IMG/VR virus record: IMGVR_UViG_3300009448_000013
Coordinates: 1-60,026 of that record
Source: a virus
DNA length: 60,026 nucleotides
Reading direction: 5' to 3' (one strand)
Every line of letters starts with the position of its first letter. Within the stretch, counting starts at the first letter, position 1. A program made the position numbers and the translations under genes. The notes beneath the pieces were generated by a model that saw only the letters and a program-made list of their open reading frames with translations, did no database searches and was not told the DNA's origin. Below are positions 34,772 through 43,292 of the stretch, piece by piece.

Positions 34772-35922
34772 GCGAATCGCCGTTCGACTCGGTCACCGTC
34801 GAGGCGTACGGCACCCCGCGCGGGCGGTTCAATCTCGCGAGCACGCTCGACTTCAACTTTCGCGACTGGACGGCGTTCGCGCTCACGACCTCGATCACGG
34901 CGCCCGCCGAGGCCAGTTTCGAACTCGGCGATGATTCGGGGTGGGATCGGCTCTCCGAGCTCGTCGGGCTCGGCGCCGAGTTCCGCGTGTTCGTCAACGA
35001 CCGGTGCCGCCTCACGGGTCGGGTCGAGCAATTCACCGCGTCGCTCGACGCGCGGCAGAGCACGACGCAGCGATTTTGCGTGCGCACGCGGCTGTCGGAT
35101 GCCGCTTGCCACTCGGCTCCCGCGGGCATTCGTTTGGCGGGGCAGAGCGTCAAGCAATTCGTCCTCGCCGTGTACGCCGACCTCGGGTTCACCGAGGCCG
35201 ATTTCGACTTTCGCGGCGACGTTTCGCGCGACATCATGACGGGCAAGACGAGCCGCGGCGGCAGACCACCCCGGGCGCTCGAACCGCTCAAAGACGACGA
35301 GGCCAAGGTGAACCCGCCCGAAACCTGCTTTGCCGCCGCCGACCGGCACCTGCGTCGCCACGGGTTCATGCACTGGGATGGCCCCGACGGCAAAATCGTC
35401 GTCGCCGCACCCGACGACGAGCAAGAGCCGCTCGGGGTGCTCACCGCCCGGCGCGACGGGCAGCTGAACAACATCGTTTCGATCGACCGCGACCAGGACG
35501 TTTCACAGGCCCCGACCGAACTCGGCGTGTTCGGCACCGGCGGCAAGGCGGGCGTCGCCCGCGCCAAGGTCTCGGCGATCCGGACGAACGCCGACCTCAT
35601 CGCGAGAGGCTTTCGCCGGCGAGCGGCCATTCTCGACGAGGGCATGCGCACGCGCGAGCTCGCGACACGCCGCGTCGCGCGCGAGTTTTCACAGCGCAAT
35701 CGCGGGCTCGATCGGCTCACGGTCACGGTCGACGGCCTGTCGTATCGCGAGGGGCGAGAGCCGGTGCCGTGGGCGCCCGACACGACCGTCGACGTCGTCG
35801 CCGATCCGCTCGGCGGCGTGCTCGGCGCTTTCTACATCGAGGATGTTCAAATGGCCCGTGCTGCGCAGAGCGGCGACGTCACGCGGCTGTCTCTCGTGCG
35901 CCGCGGAGCGTGGCAATTGTGA
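34768..35922 (+). CDS. Baseplate hub protein, Mu gpP (gp44)-like
   Basis: 384 residues, GTG start (GTGA). LTTSITAPAEASFELGDDSG, RVFVNDRCRLTGRVEQFTAS, then NNIVSIDRDQDVSQAPTELG and PVPWAPDTTVDVVADPLGGV correspond to the gpD/gp44 hub family (two-barrel core carrying the spike). Sits right before the spike gene cluster as in Mu. Confidence 0.78.
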   Translation: MSESPFDSVTVEAYGTPRGRFNLASTLDFNFRDWTAFALTTSITAPAEASFELGDDSGWDRLSELVGLGAEFRVFVNDRCRLTGRVEQFTASLDARQSTTQRFCVRTRLSDAACHSAPAGIRLAGQSVKQFVLAVYADLGFTEADFDFRGDVSRDIMTGKTSRGGRPPRALEPLKDDEAKVNPPETCFAAADRHLRRHGFMHWDGPDGKIVVAAPDDEQEPLGVLTARRDGQLNNIVSIDRDQDVSQAPTELGVFGTGGKAGVARAKVSAIRTNADLIARGFRRRAAILDEGMRTRELATRRVAREFSQRNRGLDRLTVTVDGLSYREGREPVPWAPDTTVDVVADPLGGVLGAFYIEDVQMARAAQSGDVTRLSLVRRGAWQL

Positions 35923-35994
35923 ATACCCCGGCAGAAGCAATGCGATCAGTGCGAGGTGATACGCCTCTACCGTTCAGAGGTGTTAGCATGGGCC

Positions 35995-36366
35995 ATGGAT
36001 CCGACGGACGACGTCACGGCGCTAATGCAGGCGCAGATCTCGCAAACGATGCTCGAGCACCAGATCGTCGTGCAGGCCTTGCGGGCGCAATCGCTCGTCT
36101 CTTTGCTGTTCGTCCTCGTGCTCGGCTCGCTGATTTTTTTCCTCTATCGGAGGCACGTTTGCTCGAGCGAGGCCTTGATCGAGCAGACCAAGAGGCACTG
36201 TGCAGAGCAGCGCGAGAGGGACGAGAGGCACACGAGCGAACTCAATTCGATGCGCAAACAGCACTCGCTCGATCTGCACTCGCACACGATGCAAATGTTG
36301 CACGCATTCGAGGGTATGGTCTCGCGGAAGCGCGCCGACTCGGGGCCGAGCTCGCGCAGCGGTTGA
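35995..36366 (+). CDS. Membrane-anchored coiled-coil protein
   Basis: 123 residues from ATG 35995; a GTG at 35956 would add 13 less convincing residues. A hydrophobic helix (SLVSLLFVLVLGSLIFFLYR, about 35-54) is followed by a charged coiled coil rich in His/Gln/Glu. Base and codon use are less GC-rich than its neighbours, suggesting recent acquisition. It splits the hub and spike genes, which are adjacent in Mu. It could be a moron acting at the membrane. Confidence 0.6.
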   Translation: MDPTDDVTALMQAQISQTMLEHQIVVQALRAQSLVSLLFVLVLGSLIFFLYRRHVCSSEALIEQTKRHCAEQRERDERHTSELNSMRKQHSLDLHSHTMQMLHAFEGMVSRKRADSGPSSRSG

Positions 36367-36440
36367 TCATCCCGCCGCCGCTGCCGTCGCCCGTCGACGA
36401 GCTCGACGACGATAAAACGCCCACGGCCCTCGTACGATGA
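36363..36440 (+). CDS. Micro-ORF or out-of-frame tail (25 codons)
   Basis: A TTG overlapping the previous stop (TTGA) opens IIPPPLPSPVDELDDDKTPT to a TGA at 36438-36440 that overlaps the next ATG. The frame also stays open upstream (GLAEARRLGAELAQR), with good coding look in its last 40 codons. It may be the true C-terminus of the preceding gene after a one-base frameshift. Confidence 0.35.
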   Translation: MIIPPPLPSPVDELDDDKTPTALVR

Positions 36441-37213
36441 GCGCCCTCGATCGCGTCGCGGCATTCGTGAAAGTCGTCGCGAGCGCGCTCTCGCGTGACG
36501 ACACCGAGCCCACGTTCAACGTGACGGCCGTCGGCGGGTTTCGCCTCGACGGCTCGGGCGACGCCACCGGCGAGGACGACAGCGACGAGGGGGGCGAGCA
36601 GGCGGCGGGGCAGGTCGCCTATGGCTCGCTCGGCGTGATCGGCCGACCACTGCCGCCCGAGGGCGACCGGTACGCCGAGGCGGTCGCGCTGCGCGTCGAC
36701 GGCGGCCTTTCGCCGATCGGCTGGCGCGACATGCGCATCAACCGTGCCGTCAATCCGGGTGGCAACGGCGGCACCCCAGCCGAGGGGCAGATCATGCTCG
36801 CGGGCTACGGCGGCGCGTTTCTCTCGCTCGCCAATAAAGACGACGGCGACGACGTGCTCACGCTGTACGTGCCCCACGACAGGAACGGCGACGGCATCCC
36901 GCAAAAGGCGCACGCCATCAGCATCGACCCGGCGGGCGGCATCACGCTCGTGCACGCCGAGGGCGCTCGGATCGATCTGACCGAGGACGGCATCGCGTGG
37001 GCCGTCGACGACGCGACGTTCGGCTCGATGCGAGCGGGCGAGGTGAGCGTGAACGCAGCAAAGATCCTGCTCAAGGGAAACTGCTACCTCGGAGCGCAAG
37101 CCGAGCTCGCGCTGAACGCGCTCTACACCGGCGGCACGCCGCCGGGGCCCGGCCTGCCGCCGCCGCCCGTGCCGCCGCTCACATCGCCGTCGGTGTTTCT
37201 CTCGGTCGTCTGA
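36437..37213 (+). CDS. Baseplate spike protein, Mu gp45-like
   Basis: 258 residues. GLGVIG-like VAYGSLGVIGRPLPPEGDRY and LRVDGGLSPIGWRDMRINRA form the OB-type N-terminal region. HAISIDPAGGITLVHAEGAR, IDLTEDGIAWAVDDATFGSM and EVSVNAAKILLKGNCYLGAQ look like repeated beta-strands of a trimeric spike. The Pro-rich C-terminus (PGPGLPPPPVPPL) is unusual. It should be the membrane-piercing central spike. Confidence 0.75.
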   Translation: MSALDRVAAFVKVVASALSRDDTEPTFNVTAVGGFRLDGSGDATGEDDSDEGGEQAAGQVAYGSLGVIGRPLPPEGDRYAEAVALRVDGGLSPIGWRDMRINRAVNPGGNGGTPAEGQIMLAGYGGAFLSLANKDDGDDVLTLYVPHDRNGDGIPQKAHAISIDPAGGITLVHAEGARIDLTEDGIAWAVDDATFGSMRAGEVSVNAAKILLKGNCYLGAQAELALNALYTGGTPPGPGLPPPPVPPLTSPSVFLSVV

Positions 37214-37524
37214 TGGCGTGCGCCTACCCGCCGCCGCCGCTGCCGGGGTTCACGCTGCCATTGCCCGCGTTGCCGAGCTTGCCGAGCGTGCCGTCGTTCC
37301 CTGGACTGCCGGCGCTGCCCGGGCTGCCATCGCCGCCCACGCCGCTGTTTGCGATACCGATCCCCGCGCTGCCGAGCTTGCCGAGCGTGCCGTCGTTCCC
37401 TGGACTGCCGGCGCTGCCCGGGCTGCCATCGCCGCCGCTGCCCGGGTTCACGCTGCCCTTGCCCGCGTTGCCGAGCTTGCCGACGCTGCCCGACTTCCCG
37501 GGCGTGTTCTGCCCGATCCCGTGA
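37213..37524 (+). CDS. Pro-Leu repeat protein next to the spike
   Basis: 103 residues (ATG overlapping the previous TGA), almost entirely P-x-L/F-P. A 33-residue unit beginning PSLPSVPSFPGLPALPGLPS occurs twice, with a third partial copy (GFTLPLPALPSLP at both ends). A single Cys lies near each terminus (MACAYP; GVFCPIP). Similar Pro-rich proteins with end cysteines occur beside baseplate genes in other phages of GC-rich bacteria, without known function. A spike-associated extended rod is a guess. Confidence 0.65.
   Translation: MACAYPPPPLPGFTLPLPALPSLPSVPSFPGLPALPGLPSPPTPLFAIPIPALPSLPSVPSFPGLPALPGLPSPPLPGFTLPLPALPSLPTLPDFPGVFCPIP
37271..37436 (+). repeat. 67-bp direct repeat inside the Pro-Leu gene
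   Basis: 37271-37337 and 37370-37436 are identical over 67 bases, 99 bp apart (33 codons, in phase). Identity at the DNA level implies recent duplication or gene conversion. Confidence 0.85.
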
Positions 37525-37604
37525 TACGCTCGACGCGCCCCGGCAGCAAACGCACCGGACGGCGGCGCAACGGGTTGCGGCAGTGGACCTACCATAAGGT
37601 ACGC

Positions 37605-37619
37605 CGAGGACACTCCTCG
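37605..37619 (+). other. Hairpin in the gap before the gp46-like gene
   Basis: CGAGGA-CAC-TCCTCG in the 132-bp non-coding gap 37525-37656. No T tract. It may influence expression of the next gene; the rest of the gap shows no gene. Confidence 0.35.
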
Positions 37620-37656
37620 AAGCGCCGTGCTGCCGGGGCATGTTAGAGTGCTTCGC

Positions 37657-38103
37657 ATGTCGTCGATCCCCCCCGCTGGCTTTTCGCCTGCCTCGGCGTT
37701 CGACATCATTGGCCACGCCGAGAGCGAGCCGCCGGTCGCGATACTCGCCGACAGCATCGACCCCGCGACGGGCGATTACCGTGCGCTTGACGAGAGCGCC
37801 AGCATCGCCGACGGCCTGGTCGTGAACCTCTTGCGCATTCAGCGCGGATCTGGCGCCGCCGTGCTCGAGTTCGGCCAGCGCTTTCGCGAGGTGCGGCACG
37901 TGACGACCGAAAGCCCCGAGCTCGTCGAGTCGATTGTGCGCGAGGCGCTCGCGCCGGCGAGCGAAGCGGGCATCGTGCGGTTCGACCGGATCGCCGCCGA
38001 GGCCGACCCCTCCGACGGCAGCCAACTGAACGCGGGGATCGAATACATCGACTTGCTCGCTCCACCGCGCGACCAAAACCGCAGGTTCACGTTTACCGAG
38101 TAG
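37657..38103 (+). CDS. Baseplate wedge protein, Mu gp46-like
   Basis: 148 residues from ATG 37657. ADSIDPATGDYRALDESASI, then ADGLVVNLLRIQRGSGAAVL, EFGQRFREVRHVTTESPELV and ESIVREALAPASEAGIV are the gp46 (gp25/W-like) pattern. It probably starts sheath assembly at the baseplate periphery. Confidence 0.75.
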   Translation: MSSIPPAGFSPASAFDIIGHAESEPPVAILADSIDPATGDYRALDESASIADGLVVNLLRIQRGSGAAVLEFGQRFREVRHVTTESPELVESIVREALAPASEAGIVRFDRIAAEADPSDGSQLNAGIEYIDLLAPPRDQNRRFTFTE

Positions 38104-38121
38104 CAAGGTCCGATAAACGAC

Positions 38122-39711
38122 ATGACGACACCGACCGAGCGAGAGTTCAGCGTGTTTCGCCGCGGCGAACTGCGCGAGGACATCCTGCGGTTTTTCCGTA
38201 ATGGCCTGCGCAACCTCGCGAACCCCAAGACGCTGCAGCTGTTCACCGAGGACGAAATCAGGCGCACGACGACCGAGGGCGGGCGCTTTTGGGTCGAGGC
38301 CGACGCCGTCGATCTGGTGTGCCAAGGCATCCAAAAGCGCGACGAGTTCCTCGCGCAGCAGATCCGAATCGACCGCGCCGGCTCGGCGTTCCTGAAAAAC
38401 TTTCACGGCCCGCAGTGGGGCGCCGACTTCCTGCCGGCGACGGGGGGCTCAGGGTTCGTCACGGCCACCGGCCTACCGGGCACGACGTGGCTCGGCTCGA
38501 CGACGCTCGCAGACCCGTTCGCCACGTTCGGCGTCGACGAGGCCGGCAAGCGCTATCAGGTGCTCGTGTCGGGGGTCGCCAATGGCTCGGGCGTCGCGAC
38601 GCTCTTGCTCGTCGGCATCGATGGCGGCGACGAAACCAACATCGGGGTCGGGGCGGTGATCCGCTGGTCGAACCCGCCGCCGGGCTCGACCCCGACCGCG
38701 GTCGTCGTGGGGCAAGCGTTCATCGGTGGCGGCCCTGCCGAGGACGACGCCGCGTTTTCGGCGCGGGTGGCGGCCGACGTGCGCCACCGCCCGGGCGCAG
38801 GCAACCCGGCGCAGATCCGGGCCATTGCGAGGGCAGCGAGCAACTCGGTCGAGGACGCTTTCGTGTACCCCTGCGCGCTCAACGCGGGCAGCGTGCTCGT
38901 GTCGCTCACGCAAAAGCGGGGGGCAACGACCGGGCCCGACGCGCGCAGCGCCGGGGCGGGCATTCTGGCGAGCGTGACGGCGGCGCTCGTGCCACCGGGC
39001 TCGCCGTTCCTGCCGGCGCAGGCCTACGTCGTCGTCGTGCCCGACACGCCGCAGCCATCGAACGCCGTCGTGCAGATCTCGCAGCGCAAGGGCAGCGCGG
39101 CTGGCTGGGCCGACTTGCAGCCGTTCCCCCCGGTGCACAACGCGGGCGGAGCTGTCGCGATATCGCTCGTGACCTCGCAGCTGAACTTTCGCATCACGAC
39201 GAACGGGGCGGGGCAGCTGCCGAGCGGCGCCGTCGGCCCGCTCTCGGGCGTCAACCTCATGGTGTGGGATGTCGCCTCGAGCCGGTTCGAGGCGCTCGCC
39301 GTGAGCACCGTCGAGGACCTCGGCGCCGGCGTGTACCGGGTGATCCTGCTGTCGGCGCCCGCGCACACGCTCACCGTGGGCGACTGGATCTCGCCCCGCA
39401 TGGCGCGCAGCGCAACGCTTGCCGAGGCCGTCGAGGCCTATTTCGACAGCCTCGGGCCCGGCGAGGTGCTCAACCTCGCGACGAACGTGCTCGGATCACG
39501 GGCGTTCCGGCGCCCCGCCCCGAGCGAGGAGTTCCCGGCGCGCGCGGGGCAATCGCTGATCACGTTCGTTTCCGAGGGCCTCGGCGCGGCCGCCTCCGAC
39601 GCGACGCTCGCGAGCATCACGGTCACGACGCCGAGCTTGCCCGCCGATCCCATCGACGGACCGAACCGCGTGACGCTCGGCAAGTTCGCAGTGTACGATC
39701 TACCGACTTGA
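38122..39711 (+). CDS. Baseplate J-like protein, Mu gp47-like
   Basis: 529 residues. LVCQGIQKRDEFLAQQIRID near the N-terminus; VVVGQAFIGGGPAEDDAAFS, then ARVAADVRHRPGAGNPAQIR and AIARAASNSVEDAFVYPCAL are the baseplate_J core. The C-terminal part (about 270-529) is larger than in Mu, with extra beta-rich segments. Forms the wedge that links hub, sheath and fibres. Confidence 0.85.
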   Translation: MTTPTEREFSVFRRGELREDILRFFRNGLRNLANPKTLQLFTEDEIRRTTTEGGRFWVEADAVDLVCQGIQKRDEFLAQQIRIDRAGSAFLKNFHGPQWGADFLPATGGSGFVTATGLPGTTWLGSTTLADPFATFGVDEAGKRYQVLVSGVANGSGVATLLLVGIDGGDETNIGVGAVIRWSNPPPGSTPTAVVVGQAFIGGGPAEDDAAFSARVAADVRHRPGAGNPAQIRAIARAASNSVEDAFVYPCALNAGSVLVSLTQKRGATTGPDARSAGAGILASVTAALVPPGSPFLPAQAYVVVVPDTPQPSNAVVQISQRKGSAAGWADLQPFPPVHNAGGAVAISLVTSQLNFRITTNGAGQLPSGAVGPLSGVNLMVWDVASSRFEALAVSTVEDLGAGVYRVILLSAPAHTLTVGDWISPRMARSATLAEAVEAYFDSLGPGEVLNLATNVLGSRAFRRPAPSEEFPARAGQSLITFVSEGLGAAASDATLASITVTTPSLPADPIDGPNRVTLGKFAVYDLPT

Positions 39712-39723
39712 AAGGATCCCACC

Positions 39724-40002
39724 ATGGCCGGCCCCGGCGGACAATATTCCAAGACCGACATCACACAACCCGGCACCGGCATTAGGCCCCCGCCGATGCC
39801 GCGCAAGACGTTCCCGACGCGGTATGTCGTGACGTCGCTGCTATTTACGCTCGTCGCCGTGCTAGCGAGCCTTGGAATCGACGCGTGCGCTTTGACGAGC
39901 GCGGTCGGCATCGAGCTCGCGCCGTGTCGCCCGACGACGTCGGCCCCGCCGGCGAGCGACGCCCCGTCGCCGCTGCAGGAGAGCGACGCGGTGGCCAAGT
40001 GA
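39724..40002 (+). CDS. Small single-pass membrane protein
   Basis: 92 residues after TTGAAAGGATCCCACC. A hydrophobic helix (TRYVVTSLLFTLVAVLASLG, about 32-51) is followed by a Cys/Pro-rich tail (CALTSAVGIELAPCRP). Not a Mu tail gene. GTGA overlap with the next gene. Function unknown. Confidence 0.6.
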   Translation: MAGPGGQYSKTDITQPGTGIRPPPMPRKTFPTRYVVTSLLFTLVAVLASLGIDACALTSAVGIELAPCRPTTSAPPASDAPSPLQESDAVAK

Positions 40003-40496
40003 GCGGATCGCCACTGCGCCCCGACCGAGCCAGTTTCGGGCCGACCGTCGTCAATACGACGCCAGTGCGCGACCGCACGCGGCAGATCGGCGCGGACATC
40101 GCCAATCTCATCATGTGGCAGCTCGCCGGAATGGGCCTCACCGGACCGAGGAGCGTGCTGCATTTTACCGCGCAGGTCGGCCCGCTCTTGCTCGGGCGCG
40201 CCGAAAGTTGGAACCCCGAGCGCCTGTCGGTGGGCGCGCACGCCGACCCGACGATCACGCGCACCGCGGCGGGCAACTATCTCGTGAGCTACCCGACGCC
40301 GGTGCCCGACGAGAACGGCGACGAGCAGGTCATCTCGTTTTCGTGGGCGCACGCGTTCGTCGTCAATTCGAACCCGCTCGTGCTCAAACACGCGCAGGCG
40401 GCCGTCGAGGCGAGCACGAACCAACTGCGGGTCGGTGTGTTCTCGTCCGCCGCGGCGCTCGAGGACGGCAACCAGGTCGTTTTGCTCGGCTGGTGA
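39999..40496 (+). CDS. Virion-associated hypothetical protein
   Basis: 165 residues, GTG start. Mixed alpha/beta with a regular beta pattern (GNYLVSYPTPVPDENGDEQV, ISFSWAHAFVVNSNPLVLKH). It stands between baseplate J and gp48-like genes, so a baseplate or fibre-attachment role is likely by place. Unrecognised. Confidence 0.55.
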   Translation: MSGSPLRPDRASFGPTVVNTTPVRDRTRQIGADIANLIMWQLAGMGLTGPRSVLHFTAQVGPLLLGRAESWNPERLSVGAHADPTITRTAAGNYLVSYPTPVPDENGDEQVISFSWAHAFVVNSNPLVLKHAQAAVEASTNQLRVGVFSSAAALEDGNQVVLLGW

Positions 40497-40499
40497 TCG

Positions 40500-41204
40500 A
40501 TGGGCGGGCTCGGCTGGCATAACCCGTTTCCGATGCAACTCGGAGGCGGACCCACGCCGACCGAGCTCGTGTATGCCGCGATGCGCGGGGCGGTCGGCGT
40601 CGGCGGATCGGCTGCCGACGACGAGAGCATCGACGGCATGTGGCGACAGGCCCGGGCAAGCGCGCTCGCTGCTGCCGCCTGCACGGGCGAGAGGGCCGCC
40701 ATGCAGGCGTTCCCCGGCTACGCCACCGACCTGCTCGAATTTTACGAGGTGCTGCTCGGAGCCACGCCCGAGCCCGACGCGAGCATCGTAGAACGGCAAG
40801 CCATCGTGCTCGACCTGTTCACGCGCAAGGTGCGGGCCGCCGTGCCCGACATCGACGCCGACCTGAAAGCCATCGATTCGCGGTTAGGCGTCGTGATCGT
40901 CGACCCTGCCGAGGGCACCGAGACGCTGCCGGGGCGAGGCTTTCAGGACCTCGCCGCGGCGCTGCCGTTCAACGGCGGCCGCAAAAGCAGCGTGTTCCAC
41001 AATTATTCGACGTCGTTCGTCGTGTTCGTCCTGTTCGATATCGGCGCCGGCGTCGCCCCGGGCGCTGCCGAGCAAAAGCTGATAGAACGTGCGAAGGCAC
41101 ACCTCAACGAGGTTTTACCAGGGCACGTGATGTTCCAGATGTTTACCTCGCTCGGGTTCATCCTCGATGAATCCCTGCTCGATTTGACGGGGCTCCGACC
41201 ATGA
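40500..41204 (+). CDS. Baseplate protein, Mu gp48-like
   Basis: 234 residues. MWRQARASALAAAACTGERA, FEVLLGATPEPDASIVERQA-type helix and IVLDLFTRKVRAAVPDIDAD precede a compact C-terminal domain (LIERAKAHLNEVLPGHVMFQ). The order fits gp48/YmfQ-type proteins that bridge baseplate and fibres. ATGA overlap with the fibre gene. Confidence 0.65.
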   Translation: MGGLGWHNPFPMQLGGGPTPTELVYAAMRGAVGVGGSAADDESIDGMWRQARASALAAAACTGERAAMQAFPGYATDLLEFYEVLLGATPEPDASIVERQAIVLDLFTRKVRAAVPDIDADLKAIDSRLGVVIVDPAEGTETLPGRGFQDLAAALPFNGGRKSSVFHNYSTSFVVFVLFDIGAGVAPGAAEQKLIERAKAHLNEVLPGHVMFQMFTSLGFILDESLLDLTGLRP

Positions 41205-42136
41205 CGCTCGCCGAGGCCAAGGTCGGCGGGTGGAGCCTGAACGAGGTGCTCACCAGCGCTCAAATGAACACGCTACAAGCCGAGATGCTCAAAGCGATCG
41301 ACGGCGTCGGCGGCGGCACTTACGTGCTCACCGACCCGCTCATTTTCGACGGCGCCGGCGACGACGTGCAGTTCGAGCAGCGCGTGCGCTTTCTCTCGGG
41401 TGGCGAGCTGCAGCTCGACCCGGGCTCGTCGTTCGAGCAATTCTCGGGCAGCGACGCTTTGTTCGACGGCAGCGTCGAGTTTTCCGGCAGCGTGCTGTTC
41501 AATTCCTTTGGCGTGACGCTCGGCATCGGCTCGACGTTCATCGTCGAGGGCGGGGCCAGCATCGAGCACGGGGGCCTCATGCGCGTCGACGGGGGCGAGA
41601 TCGAGCTGCTCGACATCGCGTCGATCACCGTCGACGACCAGACGATCCCCGCCTATCGGGTCATCATTGCGCCAGCCGAGATCGAAGAGTTCAACGACGA
41701 GCACACGTGGTCGCTCACCGCCGGCAGCAGCGACGGCTTTTTCTTGCAGACCAGCGTCTCCCCGCCGAGCGGCGCGCAGCTGTGGATCCCGCTGCGCGTC
41801 GAGCCCGGCGACGAGCTCAACACGGTCACAATGACCATCAACGGCAACGCCGGCGGGGGCGGCGGTCACGCTGGCCTGCCTAGCACGATGCCGACGATCG
41901 CCATCGTGGCCAACGGCACCGAGCTCGACATTGCGACCGACGCCTCGGCAACGTTGGGCGCCTACGAAAACGCGCACTCGGTGACCGTCACGCACAACGA
42001 CACGGTCCTCGACGCGACGTATTACCTGCGGATCAACGGCGAGGCCGGCGCCAACGCCCTGGCCAATCACCTGAAGCTGTTAAACATTGCGGCCAGCGTC
42101 ACGCGGCGCCGGCTCGTTTCGACGGAGCAACTCTAA
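41201..42136 (+). CDS. Beta-structured tail fibre/adhesin
   Basis: 311 residues. After VGGWSLNEVLTSAQMNTLQA (a coiled-coil-like N-terminus typical of fibres) comes a repetitive run of beta strands (LSGGELQLDPGSSFEQFSGS, LFDGSVEFSGSVLFNSFGVT, LGIGSTFIVEGGASIEHGG), suggesting a beta-helix or prism. The C-terminal half is a globular beta domain. Likely a receptor-binding or shaft protein. Confidence 0.65.
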   Translation: MTLAEAKVGGWSLNEVLTSAQMNTLQAEMLKAIDGVGGGTYVLTDPLIFDGAGDDVQFEQRVRFLSGGELQLDPGSSFEQFSGSDALFDGSVEFSGSVLFNSFGVTLGIGSTFIVEGGASIEHGGLMRVDGGEIELLDIASITVDDQTIPAYRVIIAPAEIEEFNDEHTWSLTAGSSDGFFLQTSVSPPSGAQLWIPLRVEPGDELNTVTMTINGNAGGGGGHAGLPSTMPTIAIVANGTELDIATDASATLGAYENAHSVTVTHNDTVLDATYYLRINGEAGANALANHLKLLNIAASVTRRRLVSTEQL

Positions 42137-42562
42137 ATGGCCGACAAGATCCGGAACGGGCAACAGCGCCCGATGCAAATCAGGCGCATCGGCAAGACGC
42201 ACGCGATCGTCGCCGTGCCCGTCGTGGCACAGGTCGTCGACTTTGCCCGCGTCGAGCGCATGATGCGCCAGAAGGCGCTCGAGCTCGCCCGGCACGAGAC
42301 CGAGGCCACGGCGCTGCGGCTCGCGATTGCCGACCTGAAAGCACAACTCGACGCGTTCGTCGCGCTGCCCGTCGAGCGCGACGACGACGATCCGGTCGTG
42401 CCCCAAACCGAGGCGCCCACGCCGGCGCCCACGCCGGCGCCCACGCCGGCGCCCACGCCGACGCCGCCCCCGACGCCGCCCCCGTCGCCCCGAGCAGCTC
42501 GCGACGACCGCGACCCCGACGGCACCGATCGGGACGACGACGACATTCGCCTCGAGGGCTGA
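42137..42562 (+). CDS. Coiled-coil/Pro-rich hypothetical virion protein
   Basis: 141 residues. A helical coiled coil (RVERMMRQKALELARHETEA) precedes a PTPAPTPAPTPAP tract and an acidic end. The tract is encoded by four exact 12-bp repeats (42413-42460). Adapter or linker in the fibre set is plausible. Confidence 0.55.
   Translation: MADKIRNGQQRPMQIRRIGKTHAIVAVPVVAQVVDFARVERMMRQKALELARHETEATALRLAIADLKAQLDAFVALPVERDDDDPVVPQTEAPTPAPTPAPTPAPTPTPPPTPPPSPRAARDDRDPDGTDRDDDDIRLEG
42413..42460 (+). repeat. Four tandem 12-bp repeats (GCGCCCACGCCG)
   Basis: Four perfect copies encode APTP repeats within the fibre-region protein. Unit number may vary between isolates. Confidence 0.9.
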
Positions 42563-42942
42563 TGGCCGCGTTTCGCTCGGCGTTCACCGCAGGCGTCACG
42601 GTCGAGGCGTGGGAGGATCCCGCCCTCGGCGACGTGCCCTCGCGGATCAACCCGAACCCCGAGCACGGCCACAAGCGGCACGTCGGCAGCGTCGGCGTGC
42701 AAATCACGCTCACCGCGACCGTGGGCGGCGTTGTCGCGCCCCTCGACGCGGCGCTCGGCGGTAAGCTGTTCAAGGTGTTTTTCGCCGAGCTGCCCGCAGG
42801 ACCGCCCCCCGCGCTCTCGAACCCCGTCGGCCAATCGTCGGTACAGCGGTTCACGCCGACCGTGCCCGGGCACTACTCCCTACGGCTTGCGCTCGACCCG
42901 CTCGGCGGATCCATCTTTCATCACGTGGACGTCGAGGCATGA
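42562..42942 (+). CDS. Beta-sandwich-like fibre protein
   Basis: 126 residues (ATG overlapping the previous stop). GSVGVQITLTATVGGVVAPL, FTPTVPGHYSLRLALDPLGG and IFHHVDVEA form an Ig/FN3-like strand pattern, ending as many bacterial Ig domains do. Probably a virion surface domain. Stop overlaps the next start. Confidence 0.55.
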   Translation: MAAFRSAFTAGVTVEAWEDPALGDVPSRINPNPEHGHKRHVGSVGVQITLTATVGGVVAPLDAALGGKLFKVFFAELPAGPPPALSNPVGQSSVQRFTPTVPGHYSLRLALDPLGGSIFHHVDVEA

Positions 42943-43292
42943 GCGCGGCCGACGAAATCAGCCCGATCGAATACGGGCAGGACCTCATCGTGCTCGCGGT
43001 GAGCCGCGAGACGCCCGTGCCCCGCGCGTTCGAGGCCGTGCTGATCGACGTCGATTATTCGCTCGCCCTGCCCGCCGGCGTCGTGCTGCCGCTCGAATTC
43101 ACGGTCACGAGCGAGAGCGGCGCGGCGACGTTCCAGCGCCGAGTCTTTCGCCGCCTACGGCCGAGCACGCTCGCGTTCGTGCCCCGGGAGGGCGGCAGCC
43201 ATCTCGTGCGGCTTGCCGAGCAGCATCATAACCGGTGGTTCGGAGCCATCACGATCGACGTCGAGGGCTCGCCCCTGAAAGCAGGCAATTAA
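42939..43292 (+). CDS. Beta-sandwich-like fibre protein
   Basis: 117 residues. PRAFEAVLIDVDYSLALPAG, VVLPLEFTVTSESGAATFQR and HLVRLAEQHHNRWFGAITID give another Ig-like strand series, related in design to the previous gene. Probably a structural partner. TAATG overlap with the large fibre gene. Confidence 0.55.
   Translation: MSAADEISPIEYGQDLIVLAVSRETPVPRAFEAVLIDVDYSLALPAGVVLPLEFTVTSESGAATFQRRVFRRLRPSTLAFVPREGGSHLVRLAEQHHNRWFGAITIDVEGSPLKAGN

Noticed and set aside
42413-42460. 12-bp repeats as regulatory iterons
   Set aside because: They are in phase with an APTP-coding tract in a fibre-region protein and lie far from replication genes.
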